Positions 34,268 to 42,343 of a DNA stretch of 64,000 nt are shown here, piece after piece. How positions within the stretch are numbered: position 1 is the stretch's first letter; each line of letters opens with the position of its first letter. This DNA comes from Leptolyngbyaceae cyanobacterium C42_A2020_001. GTDB taxonomy: Bacteria > Cyanobacteriota > Cyanobacteriia > Leptolyngbyales > Leptolyngbyaceae. The stretch lies in NCBI GenBank assembly GCA_015272515.1, contig JACYLN010000002.1, positions 1 to 64,000 of the forward strand, in the 5' to 3' direction. A model generated the notes under the pieces. It had not been told where the DNA came from, did not search any database, and was given only the letters and a program-made list of their open reading frames with translations. The position numbers and the translations under genes are program-made.

Positions 34268-35740
34268 TCAACGCACTGACTTGATTCCGTCAAATGCTTT
34301 GGTGATTTCTTCCGTTACATAGCTAATAGGCGCTCTCTGGCGGACCTTAATCATCGCAACCAAACTCATTCCAGGCGTAATCGGTAAGCGTTCAGTTCGC
34401 CGCTCTAAAAATTGGCGCTCAAGCCGAACCTCAACCGGGAAAACCGTTGGACCGGGGGTTTGACCATTTGGCTTAATCGCTTCACTCCCCACCTTAGAAA
34501 CAACTCCTTTCACCGCTCCATACTCTGTGAAAGGGTAAGCATCAATCCGAACATCTACCGGTAGTCCAACCCGAATGTTTGCCATATCTGCATTGGCAAC
34601 CTGTACTTTTGCCGTCAAAGTTTCGTTGGGAACCACTTGTAATAACGCTTGTCCAGGCTGGGTTACGCCACCAGGTATCTTTGGTTCCAGATTAAACACA
34701 ACTCCATCAATGGGTGCTCGCAGGTCTTGATTTTTTAAATCCAACTTAATCTGATTCAGTTTTGAGTTGACTTCAATCAATTGACGCTGGTTTTCTTTGA
34801 TGATGGTGTTAAATTCAGAGTCTAGTGCTGCCAACTGCTGTTGAATCTCTCGCTGAGTTTCAGTCATCAGTTTTTCTTCTTCCGCTCGTGCCTGAATTTG
34901 CCCAATTTGTAGTTGGCGCTTCTGTAAGCTATTCTGCGTGATCTGCTTTTGTAAATCGCTGACGTTTACTCTGCGTTGCAGTAGGGTTGTTTGCGGAATG
35001 GCACCTTCTTCTACTAATGGTTTGATGCGGGCTAACAGTTCTTGCTCGGTTTGTAGCTGAAATCCTGTTTGCCCAATTTGGGCTTCTGTTTCAGCAATTT
35101 GAGTTTGAATGTTGGACTGTTGGAGGCGGGTGATCGTTCGGCGATCGCGCAATTGCTGCAAGAAGAGATTAAACCGTTGGCGTTGTTCTGGATCTAAACT
35201 GCTAGAGTCTCCCGTCAGTTGGGCCACCAATAAAAGGCGAGTTTGCACCCGATTCATTAATTCAGGAGAAATGGTGGTTTTACTTTGGTTGAGAGTGTTA
35301 AGAGGTTTTCCTTGCTGAGCAATCCGTAGCACGGCAATTTCTTCAACCAGGCGATTGCGCTGCATTAATAACCCCTGTAATTGGGTATAAAGCGGAGTTT
35401 TATCAAGTTGCAACAGCAGTTGTCCCTGATTTACTGCATCTCCTTCTTGAACGAGTACTGCTGTAATAACACCTCCTGCTCTAGATTGAATCACCTGTGA
35501 TTGCGAGAGCGGTTCTAATTTGCCACTCGCATTAATAACGACATCAATTCGCGCCAATACAGACCAACCCACCCCTGCAACCACACCTACTAAAATTACT
35601 TGAGTGAGTCGCCTTGTCCAGGGTGCAATGGGAGGCAAACTGACGGCTTTATTTTCCAGGTCTTGCTCAAATCGTTTGATTGTGCGTTGATAACTCTTCT
35701 TTAACGCATCAAATGGGTTAAAAAACTGTTGGAGGCGCAT
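34268..35740 (-). CDS. HlyD-family type I secretion adaptor
   Basis: A 490-residue periplasmic adaptor that would bridge the ABC transporter to a TolC-like channel. One N-terminal membrane span (VILVGVVAGVGWSVLARIDVV) is followed by the lipoyl half (GVITAVLVQEGDAVNQGQLLL), a long coiled coil rich in Gln and Glu (about residues 110-330), the second lipoyl half (LRAPIDGVVFNLEPKIPGG) and a beta-barrel C-terminus. The ATG at 35740 is chosen because GAAGGAG lies six bases upstream; an ATG at 35797 would overlap the upstream gene. It lies 31 bases behind the ABC transporter gene. No outer-membrane channel gene is in the window. Confidence 0.92.
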   Translation of the reverse strand: MRLQQFFNPFDALKKSYQRTIKRFEQDLENKAVSLPPIAPWTRRLTQVILVGVVAGVGWSVLARIDVVINASGKLEPLSQSQVIQSRAGGVITAVLVQEGDAVNQGQLLLQLDKTPLYTQLQGLLMQRNRLVEEIAVLRIAQQGKPLNTLNQSKTTISPELMNRVQTRLLLVAQLTGDSSSLDPEQRQRFNLFLQQLRDRRTITRLQQSNIQTQIAETEAQIGQTGFQLQTEQELLARIKPLVEEGAIPQTTLLQRRVNVSDLQKQITQNSLQKRQLQIGQIQARAEEEKLMTETQREIQQQLAALDSEFNTIIKENQRQLIEVNSKLNQIKLDLKNQDLRAPIDGVVFNLEPKIPGGVTQPGQALLQVVPNETLTAKVQVANADMANIRVGLPVDVRIDAYPFTEYGAVKGVVSKVGSEAIKPNGQTPGPTVFPVEVRLERQFLERRTERLPITPGMSLVAMIKVRQRAPISYVTEEITKAFDGIKSVR

Positions 35741-35771
35741 TTTTTCTCCTTCAATTGATTGACGGTTGGTG

Positions 35772-38700
35772 TTAAGCTTCTCGTGATTGTTGAGCATACA
35801 GGCAGTAATAAAGCTGACGACGAGCCATCAACTCCTGATGAGTGCCTTGCTCTACCAGGCACCCTGCTTGCATGAATAGAATGCGATCGGCGCGGGCGAT
35901 CGTGTTCAGCCGGTGGGTAATGAAAAAGCAGGTACAATCATGAAACTTTTGCATCAGGTTATGACAAACTTTTCGCTCTGTATCAGAATCGAGGGCACTG
36001 GTTGCTTCATCAAAAATCAGCAATCGAGGATTCCGCATCACCACACGGGCGATCGCGATTCGCTGCCGTTGCCCACCCGATAAACTGGTGCCTCGTTCGC
36101 CAACTTGCGTGTTGTATCCTTCGGGTAATTCCATGATGAAATCATGAGCATCCGCAATCTGGGCGGCAGCAATAATTTCCTCATCCGTCTGTTCCTGAAA
36201 TAGGGCAATATTGTCGCGAATGGTACCCTGAAATAACACGGCATCTTGCGACACAATCCCAATTTGCGATCGCAAAGAACTTAGATCCACTTTACTGATG
36301 TCGTAACCATCAATGGCAATGCTGCCACTTTGCGGTGTATACAACCGGGGAAGCAATTTCATCAATGTGCTTTTTCCAGAACCACTCTGCCCCACAATGC
36401 CGACAAACGTACCAGGCGGAATCTCCAAATCCACATTAGAGAGTTGCAGTTGCCCCGGTTTAAATGCAAAGTTGACATTCTGGTATTGAACGTGTCCAGC
36501 GATCGCTGGTAGCTGTAAAGCGGTCTGTACCGGGGAAAGTTCTTCCTCAACAGGTGAATCGGCAATATCTGCTAACAAATCCATTGAAAGCGATGTTTCC
36601 TGGAATCGTTGCCACAACCTTGCCAGGCGCAATAATGGTCCAGTAACGTATCCAGTCAAAATCCGAAAAGCAATCAAGCCACCAAGACTCAATTCACCCT
36701 TGAGTACCACTTCGGCACCCATCCACAACACCAGCAAACTGCTGAGTGTATTGAGAAATTGACTGTAGGAGTAGAAGATAGTGTTGATGGTTGAAGTTGT
36801 GAATCCGCTTGTAAGATACTGCACGTAGCGATCGCGCCAGGTGGCTTCAACTAAGGATTCCATGTGTTGAGATTTAACCGAGGAAATTCCACCCAACACT
36901 TCAACTAAGTAAGACTGAACTTTTGATCCTTGCTCCGCCTTAACCCGAATCAGTTTTTGCTGAATAGTAGACATAATCAGCATCGAAACGATCACAAGGG
37001 GAACCGTCGCCAACACGCAAAAGGTGAGTTTGGCGCTGTAAAGAAACATCACTCCAATGTAAAACACCGAAAAAACAACATCCATTACAGTTGTGATCGC
37101 CGTATCTGTCATAAACTGGCGGATATTTTCTAGTTCCAGCAGGCGCGATGATAATTCACCAACAGGTCGCTTTTCAAAAAAGCTGAGCGGCAAATGCAAC
37201 AGATGACGAATAATTTCCACTCCTAAGTGCAAATCCATGCGGTTTGTGGTGTTAATTAGCAAATAGGTGCGGAGAATTGTTAGCACTCCTTCTAGCAATG
37301 CAAACAGCACCATTAAAATGCCAAACATTGACATTGCTCCAGCATTGGCACTGACAATCACATTGTCAATCACTTGCTGTACTAATAATGGATTCGCTAA
37401 TCCCAGGAGTTGAATCACAACGGAGGCGAGTAAAACTTGCACTAAAATTCCACTTTGTTTGAATACCATTGGTAAGAACCAATGAAATCCAAAGCGTTTT
37501 GTGGGAGTGGTAGGAAATCGTTCTAAAACAATTGCTTGACAAGAAGAAGTGGCGCGATCGCCGTTCACCGATGCATCTATAGAAGTCAGCCGATTTGCGA
37601 GTTCTGCCGCCGAAAGACGCAATTGCCCCGTTCGAGGTGACCCCAAGACAACCGTTGTGGCAGTAATTTCATGAATGACAGTGGGAATATCGCGATATTG
37701 AATCAGGGCTGGAGTTGTGAGTCGGTTGATTCCGCCTACAGTTGGTGTAAAGCGAATAATTTGGGCATTTAACCCAATTGCTTGAGCAATGCGCGTATAT
37801 AAATCAAATGGTTCAAATTTATTGATTGGTTGCTGTGCCAATGTGCGGCGCAATGAATCGGGACGGTAGGGAATTTGCAAGCGATCGCAGATCATGCCAA
37901 AACATGCGATGACATCTTCCACAGCATCGGGTGCCGTTGATTTCCATACTGGAAATTTCTTGGGAGGGGGAATGATCGATGTTTGATCGTTTTCTTCATT
38001 CCAGCGAGAATCAGCCGCGATCGCCGCTTGAGATTCCAGCGCCAGTGGCATCGGAGACAGTACATCCGATGATTTCAGGGGTGCTTTACCCAAAAACGTG
38101 GAGGCTAAAGAAGTCCGATCAATTCCTACCAGGCGTACCGGAAACCGGGAAGTTTTAATGGCTTGCAATTGGGTCAGTTCGTTAATGGGCAGTCCAATCG
38201 GGAGATTGGGCGCATCTCCACCACTAACAAGCCAAACCCGGTCAGACGAGAGTTGCAAAAACCGTTCATTCCGCTTCGATGAAGCATGGGAATACCAATG
38301 CTGAGCCACCGCAAGTTGCTCTTGAGCGATATAGTGAACAACTTTCGTGAGATTAATTCCTGCCGAGCGATCTGGCATTTTAGATAAACTTTTAGACAGC
38401 GTATCAAACAATTCAGTCAGGCTAACTCGTTCAGACAACACATCCATCAAATGTTCTAGCGCGATCGCCTCAAATTCATCCGCAGGCAGGGCAACGGTGA
38501 CAATTTCCTGGTGTGACGTTTGAGTAGATCGCAACAAATCTGCTCTCGAAATATTGGCAGCTCGCACCGTCCCCATTGCCACTCGCCGAATTAAACTATC
38601 CCAGCCAATTACTGCACCTTTTCCCAAAATCTCTAGCGTTGGGCTTTGATAAGAGGTTGAACCAAGAACTCTGACCCTTCCCTGGGCAATATAGTGAACC

Positions 38701-38867
38701 GCAGAGGGCAGTTCGCGTGATGGAAAAATTACTTCCCCAGGTTGAAAAGAACACAACCGTAATTTGGGTGCAAGGATATTTTGTATACGAACTGGAAGAT
38801 GGTTGAAGGGATAGGCAGAGAAGAATTCTGAGAAGTGTGAGTTGATTTCTGCATCGACGTGCATCAT
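35772..38867 (-). CDS. HetC/HlyB-type ABC exporter with cNMP-like and C39-like domains
   Basis: A 1031-residue type I secretion ATPase. Order: a cyclic-nucleotide-binding-like domain (about residues 20-150), a middle domain (about 160-300), a C39-peptidase-like domain (about 315-435), six membrane helices (about 470-740) and the ABC domain (about 785-1020) with GQSGSGKST, LSGGQRQRIAIARV and LLIFDEATSALD. The cNMP cassette lacks the usual GExA...R-T/S-A, so cAMP binding is doubtful. In the C39 part, the His of the HFVVL motif is replaced (ATTVVLG), as in the non-proteolytic domain of HlyB. The whole architecture matches cyanobacterial HetC-like proteins. It follows the isomerase gene on the same strand. 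Confidence 0.9.
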   Translation of the reverse strand: MMHVDAEINSHFSEFFSAYPFNHLPVRIQNILAPKLRLCSFQPGEVIFPSRELPSAVHYIAQGRVRVLGSTSYQSPTLEILGKGAVIGWDSLIRRVAMGTVRAANISRADLLRSTQTSHQEIVTVALPADEFEAIALEHLMDVLSERVSLTELFDTLSKSLSKMPDRSAGINLTKVVHYIAQEQLAVAQHWYSHASSKRNERFLQLSSDRVWLVSGGDAPNLPIGLPINELTQLQAIKTSRFPVRLVGIDRTSLASTFLGKAPLKSSDVLSPMPLALESQAAIAADSRWNEENDQTSIIPPPKKFPVWKSTAPDAVEDVIACFGMICDRLQIPYRPDSLRRTLAQQPINKFEPFDLYTRIAQAIGLNAQIIRFTPTVGGINRLTTPALIQYRDIPTVIHEITATTVVLGSPRTGQLRLSAAELANRLTSIDASVNGDRATSSCQAIVLERFPTTPTKRFGFHWFLPMVFKQSGILVQVLLASVVIQLLGLANPLLVQQVIDNVIVSANAGAMSMFGILMVLFALLEGVLTILRTYLLINTTNRMDLHLGVEIIRHLLHLPLSFFEKRPVGELSSRLLELENIRQFMTDTAITTVMDVVFSVFYIGVMFLYSAKLTFCVLATVPLVIVSMLIMSTIQQKLIRVKAEQGSKVQSYLVEVLGGISSVKSQHMESLVEATWRDRYVQYLTSGFTTSTINTIFYSYSQFLNTLSSLLVLWMGAEVVLKGELSLGGLIAFRILTGYVTGPLLRLARLWQRFQETSLSMDLLADIADSPVEEELSPVQTALQLPAIAGHVQYQNVNFAFKPGQLQLSNVDLEIPPGTFVGIVGQSGSGKSTLMKLLPRLYTPQSGSIAIDGYDISKVDLSSLRSQIGIVSQDAVLFQGTIRDNIALFQEQTDEEIIAAAQIADAHDFIMELPEGYNTQVGERGTSLSGGQRQRIAIARVVMRNPRLLIFDEATSALDSDTERKVCHNLMQKFHDCTCFFITHRLNTIARADRILFMQAGCLVEQGTHQELMARRQLYYCLYAQQSREA

Positions 38868-38932
38868 CGCTGCAACTCCTTAACTAGGTTGCCAAAAATA
38901 ACTTGAGACTCTAAATCAGAGATTACACAAAC

Positions 38933-39718
38933 TTACATTTGTTTTTCAGAAGTAAGCTCTAGTTTGGTTGATGCAGGCATTACCGCGATCGCGCCTGGCG
39001 TATCAGTTGCGGTTCTAATTTGAGTTTGTAACCATTGAGAATATAGACGTTGAATCAATTGAGTGCGTGTTGCCTCGGTTAATCGAGCAGCAGTAAACCG
39101 TTCTAAACGCACAATCCAAAAGCTGTCAGCAACAGGGATAGGACCATAAACTGTCCCAATCTGCTCAACACGAAATAAAGACGCAACCTCAATCGGCAGC
39201 GTAGATAACCCTACTGGACCGAGCCATCCTCCTGTTTCGCGTTCGCGTCCTAAGGAATAGTGTTGAGCTAGTTCCGCAAAACTCTCCTCATCATCTCGAA
39301 TCTGAAAATATAGCTCCTGGGCGAGAGTTAAGTCTGTGACCTGAATCAACGAATATTCGACCTGATCCAGATCAGACTTAATCCGAAGAAACTCTGATTC
39401 TACCTGTTCACTAAATTGAAGTTGCTTAAACTTCTCTAACTGCAATTCTCGCAGCATCACTGCTTTGAAATACTCTAAGGTGACTCCTTTGTAATGGCAC
39501 CATTGATTAACAAACCCTTCAAAATCATCGGGCAGCGGCGCATCCGCCCCTCCAGCTAAGATGCGGAATAGTTCCTCCTTTGATAGAGGGAATTCCTGAA
39601 TTACATCATCTAGCAAGAACTGCCCAACTAGCGGCTCCAAAAGCTTATAGCGAACTAAAGCGGAGATAATTTGATCGCCATCTAACCAGCGATGACCAAT
39701 TTTTAAACAGTTGCTCAT
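38933..39718 (-). CDS. Parvulin-type peptidyl-prolyl isomerase
   Basis: A 261-residue protein with an N-terminal SurA-like helical region (about residues 10-110) and a parvulin PpiC domain (about 115-215): VEYSLIQVTDLTLAQELYFQ, FAELAQHYSLGRERETGGWLGPVGLSTLP and GTVYGPIPVADSFWIVRLE. It has no signal peptide, so it would act in the cytoplasm, as do similar isomerases coded beside cyanobacterial type I secretion genes, where they may keep substrates export-competent. ATG at 39718 is chosen over a TTG at 39778; neither has a strong ribosome binding site. The ABC gene follows after 65 bases. Confidence 0.87.
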   Translation of the reverse strand: MSNCLKIGHRWLDGDQIISALVRYKLLEPLVGQFLLDDVIQEFPLSKEELFRILAGGADAPLPDDFEGFVNQWCHYKGVTLEYFKAVMLRELQLEKFKQLQFSEQVESEFLRIKSDLDQVEYSLIQVTDLTLAQELYFQIRDDEESFAELAQHYSLGRERETGGWLGPVGLSTLPIEVASLFRVEQIGTVYGPIPVADSFWIVRLERFTAARLTEATRTQLIQRLYSQWLQTQIRTATDTPGAIAVMPASTKLELTSEKQM

Positions 39719-39909
39719 GGCGGTGTGTCTAAGCTCTAAACTAGTGGAGTTTTGCGATACACCCCTGTGTCTTGGCAAACACTCCCTATTACCGCTCCCT
39801 GATTCATGCCTCAGGCTATACGATTACAAATCAAATGTCCACTTAATTAGAACCAGTTCTGGAACTGCTCTATTTCCTTTGCTGATTCAATTTAAGGAAA
39901 AGGCATTTT

Positions 39910-39941
39910 ATTAGAACCCTAAAGTGAGCGAGTTCTAATTA
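39910..39941 (+). promoter_or_regulatory. TAGAAC-N14-GTTCTA palindrome, copy C
   Basis: TAGAAC at 39912-39917 and GTTCTA at 39932-39937, spaced 20 bases start to start, with flanks TTAT.../...ATTA. It lies about 190 bases upstream of the isomerase start on the minus strand and about 550 upstream of the RTX gene. A related close-set pair (AGAAC-CA-GTTCT) sits about 60 bases to the left. Confidence 0.5.
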
Positions 39942-40214
39942 GCATTTTTGCCAGTTTTGGTTAAAAAACGTACATAGATACAGATTTAACTACTGACGTG
40001 GAAAACATCAATATAACCATCGAACTACTCATACTCAAGGCTTTTCTTCTTGTTTGTCGGCTTATTACAGACGTACAGAGTTACGTATAGAAGTTGTTTC
40101 AACCCTTGAAAAAGTTCTGAGATTCTCAGGTTGGCTAAACCTTTTTCATTCTTTACCGTGGTATACAGTGATCTGCGCTTCATCTAAATCACGGGTGTCT
40201 ATATACCAAACAGT

Positions 40215-40414
40215 CAAACGCGCAAGCTCTCATCCGCCTTGACCCATGCGGCTGTATCCCTGGCTGTTTCTGCAAGCGCGTTTGGCTAGGATTCAGTCAA
40301 TCTACTCATTGCTAAGAAGTTGCACACTTAAACCTGTCCGAAAACTAAAATTACTGTTGCTTCGATCAAGTAGCTTGGGCATTGCCCGCACTATGTAAGA
40401 AGTTTTCGGATAGG
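40215..40414 (+). repeat. Two long inverted repeats in the RTX 5' region
   Basis: First, CAAACGCGC (40215-40223) pairs with GCGCGTTTG (40276-40284), with an inner CCGC/GCGG. Second, CCTGTCCGAAAACT (40333-40346) pairs with AGTTTTCGGATAGG (40401-40414), 13 of 14 as Watson-Crick and one G-U, enclosing GGGC-ATT-GCCC. The second ends about 75 bases before the RTX start codon. They may be a structured leader RNA or small transposon-like repeats. Confidence 0.5.
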
Positions 40415-40489
40415 CACTTAGCAAACTTCATGTTTACTCGCTGCGACATAACTTTGATTTGCAGCGAATTTATTCAAAGGAGAATTTCC

Positions 40490-41389
40490 ATGGGCATTAG
40501 CGCTCAAACAGAACTCAGTGCTGTTCTTGCATTGCTGCAAGATATTGATGATGTGGCTTTTGCTAGAAGTGAACGAATTTTTCGAGGAAGCAGTACAGAA
40601 AACGACTTGTTTGTTGGTGACGTAGCAGGCGATATCGCAGACGGTGGTCGAGGTGATGACCTTCTACGTGGAAACGATGGAGACGACCAACTGTTTGGCG
40701 GCAGCGGAAACGATGGATTGCTGGGCGGGCTTGGTCTTGATGATCTGTTTGGTGGTCGCGGGCAGGACTTTCTGTTTGGCGATGTTGGTAGCGATCGCTT
40801 GTTTGGCGGGAGAGGCAACGATTTTCTGGCAGGTGGGGCGGACAATGATCTGCTGGCTGGAGGTCGCGACGACGACCAAATTATTGGCGGCGATGGAGTT
40901 GATACTCTTACCGGAGGTTCAGGAAAAGATCAATTTGTGTATGAGGGTGACGTGTTTGCCAATGGTCCCGTTGCGCCTGCTGGACAAACTGGCATCAACA
41001 TTTTGAATAAGCCAGATATTGTCAATGACTTTGAGATTGGCACCGATCAGTTTGTATTTAATAAAACTGATTTAGGAATTGAAAACCTGGTGTTCCAGAG
41101 CGGACGCTCGTCTGAAATTGCTGCCGACGGTAATTTGATTGTGTTACAAGATCCCTTTGTTTCTGCTGGAGCCGCAGCAAAGGCGATCGCGAACAACAAT
41201 AACATCACGGCGGATGAAGGGATTTTTGTCTACTTCAACTCAACGCTAGGATTAACACGCATGGCATATTCTCGAGACCTGAGTGATGGTGGCGACTTTA
41301 GCGTGTTGGCAAATTTGAATAATCAACGAGGAGATGCTGGACTCGCCAACGTTGCGAATTTCTCAGCCTCCGATTTCACTCTCGTCTAA
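40490..41389 (+). CDS. RTX repeat protein, type I secretion substrate
   Basis: A 299-residue calcium-binding protein with no signal peptide. About 11 consecutive RTX nonapeptides of the GGxGxDxLx type run from about residue 47 to 145 (for example GGSGNDGLL, GGRGNDFLA, GGSGKDQFV), predicting a calcium-dependent beta-roll. The remaining C-terminal 150 residues (starting FVYEGDVFANGP and ending NFSASDFTLV) resemble the secretion region found in many cyanobacterial RTX proteins. ATG at 40490 has AGGAG at good spacing. The isomerase-ABC-HlyD genes lie divergently upstream, so this is a likely cargo. Biological role is unknown; S-layer or sheath material is possible. Confidence 0.88.
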   Translation: MGISAQTELSAVLALLQDIDDVAFARSERIFRGSSTENDLFVGDVAGDIADGGRGDDLLRGNDGDDQLFGGSGNDGLLGGLGLDDLFGGRGQDFLFGDVGSDRLFGGRGNDFLAGGADNDLLAGGRDDDQIIGGDGVDTLTGGSGKDQFVYEGDVFANGPVAPAGQTGINILNKPDIVNDFEIGTDQFVFNKTDLGIENLVFQSGRSSEIAADGNLIVLQDPFVSAGAAAKAIANNNNITADEGIFVYFNSTLGLTRMAYSRDLSDGGDFSVLANLNNQRGDAGLANVANFSASDFTLV

Positions 41390-41405
41390 TTGACAATGCA
41401 CAACA

Positions 41406-41475
41406 ATCATTTGCAGTTCAAGGCTTGACAGTCAGGGTGTATCATTTGCAGTTCAAGGCTTGTCGGTCAGGGTGT
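41406..41475. repeat. 35-base tandem direct repeat, two copies
   Basis: Two adjacent 35-base units at 41406-41440 and 41441-41475 differ at only two positions. They sit between the RTX stop and the next gene and may be an iteron-like regulatory array or a recent slippage duplication. Confidence 0.8.
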
Positions 41476-41539
41476 ATCTCTTTCTTATGACAATCACATG
41501 CATCAAATTTGCTGTTGTCTCATCCAGGGCTATATTGCT

Positions 41540-42331
41540 ATGAATCGTCGGATTTTAGAATGTGGGGCGTTGGCTTGTTCCGCCATTATGATCTATGGTT
41601 GGTCAAATGCTTCCGCTCCCAAAAACAACTCATCAAACTGTGGCGATCGCGCTGAATCAACGCGACCGAATCCTAGAAAGCATCATACTAAGTTAGCCAA
41701 GCAGTGTTTACAGACAGCATCTTTGGCTTCAATTTATGAGATTCCCAGACAGTTATTTAATATTCAGTGGGGAAGTTCTGAATCAACAACATTACCTAAA
41801 AAGACAGATGCAATTTATGACGATCTATTGGTGAAAGCACAAACACTGGCAAGCCAGGACCAATTCGCAGATGCTATCAAGTTGTTGGAGGGCGTTCCTA
41901 GAAATAGTCGGCATTATAAAACAATTCAGCAACTTGAAGAAGACTGGTCACGGGAGTTATTTCGGCAGGCAAATGCAGACTGTCAGCAAGGTCAAATGGC
42001 AGGGGCGATCGCGCGGTTGGATGCCATTCCAGCCAGGAGCCAACTGCGCCATCGGGCGATTGAATTACGGCAACGCTGGAGCAAACACGATACATTGGTT
42101 AAACAGGCGATCGCGGCAAACAAGGTAGGAGCCTGGCAAGAGGCGATCGATGCAATTCAGGCATTAGAGGGGACACCTGTTTACTACAGTCTGCCAGTTC
42201 AAACCCTGTTGCAGCAAGCAATGACAAACCTCTATGAGCCAGATACAACGTTTCTCAATATTGCAACCACAGGCTTACCAGAGGTAAAAGCCTCGATTGC
42301 TCCACCCGAAACTCTCCCCGTAGGCAACTAA
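41540..42331 (+). CDS. Hypothetical exported TPR-like protein
   Basis: Not assigned to a named family. From the ATG at 41540 the product is 263 residues. It begins with a signal-like hydrophobic stretch (LECGALACSAIMIYGWSNA), then a basic linker, and from about residue 105 a helical region with tetratricopeptide-like pairs: LVKAQTLASQDQFADAIKLL, LFRQANADCQQGQMAGAIAR and LVKQAIAANKVGAWQEAIDA. Such helical hairpins usually bind peptides. An alternative ATG at 41498 would add 14 Cys-rich residues. It lies downstream of the RTX gene and converges with the next gene, 12 bases apart. Confidence 0.65.
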   Translation: MNRRILECGALACSAIMIYGWSNASAPKNNSSNCGDRAESTRPNPRKHHTKLAKQCLQTASLASIYEIPRQLFNIQWGSSESTTLPKKTDAIYDDLLVKAQTLASQDQFADAIKLLEGVPRNSRHYKTIQQLEEDWSRELFRQANADCQQGQMAGAIARLDAIPARSQLRHRAIELRQRWSKHDTLVKQAIAANKVGAWQEAIDAIQALEGTPVYYSLPVQTLLQQAMTNLYEPDTTFLNIATTGLPEVKASIAPPETLPVGN

Positions 42332-42343
42332 ATAATCACAGAG

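Larger units (their letters stand above)
39719..40489. other. Long divergent regulatory region between isomerase and RTX genes
   Basis: About 770 bases with no convincing gene. It contains a close-set palindrome AGAAC-CA-GTTCT at 39849-39860, palindrome copy C at 39910-39941, and two long inverted repeats in the probable RTX leader: CAAACGCGC/GCGCGTTTG at 40215-40284 and a 14-base pair at 40333-40414. An open frame at 40054-40242 is not supported by a ribosome binding site or recognisable domain. Confidence 0.55.

Noticed and set aside
35772-38867. Exporter as a bacteriocin-processing (C39 peptidase) transporter
   Set aside because: The catalytic His motif is missing and no double-glycine leader peptide is coded nearby.
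30018-39941. Palindromes A-C as LexA (SOS) boxes
   Set aside because: LexA sites have half-sites only about four bases apart; here the arms are 14-15 bases apart, and the neighbours are not DNA repair genes.
40054-40242. 62-residue plus-strand open frame upstream of the RTX gene
   Set aside because: It starts at TTG without ribosome binding site and crosses the start of a structured inverted-repeat region.
41406-41475. Direct repeats as a CRISPR array
   Set aside because: Only two adjacent copies with no spacer between and no cas genes.
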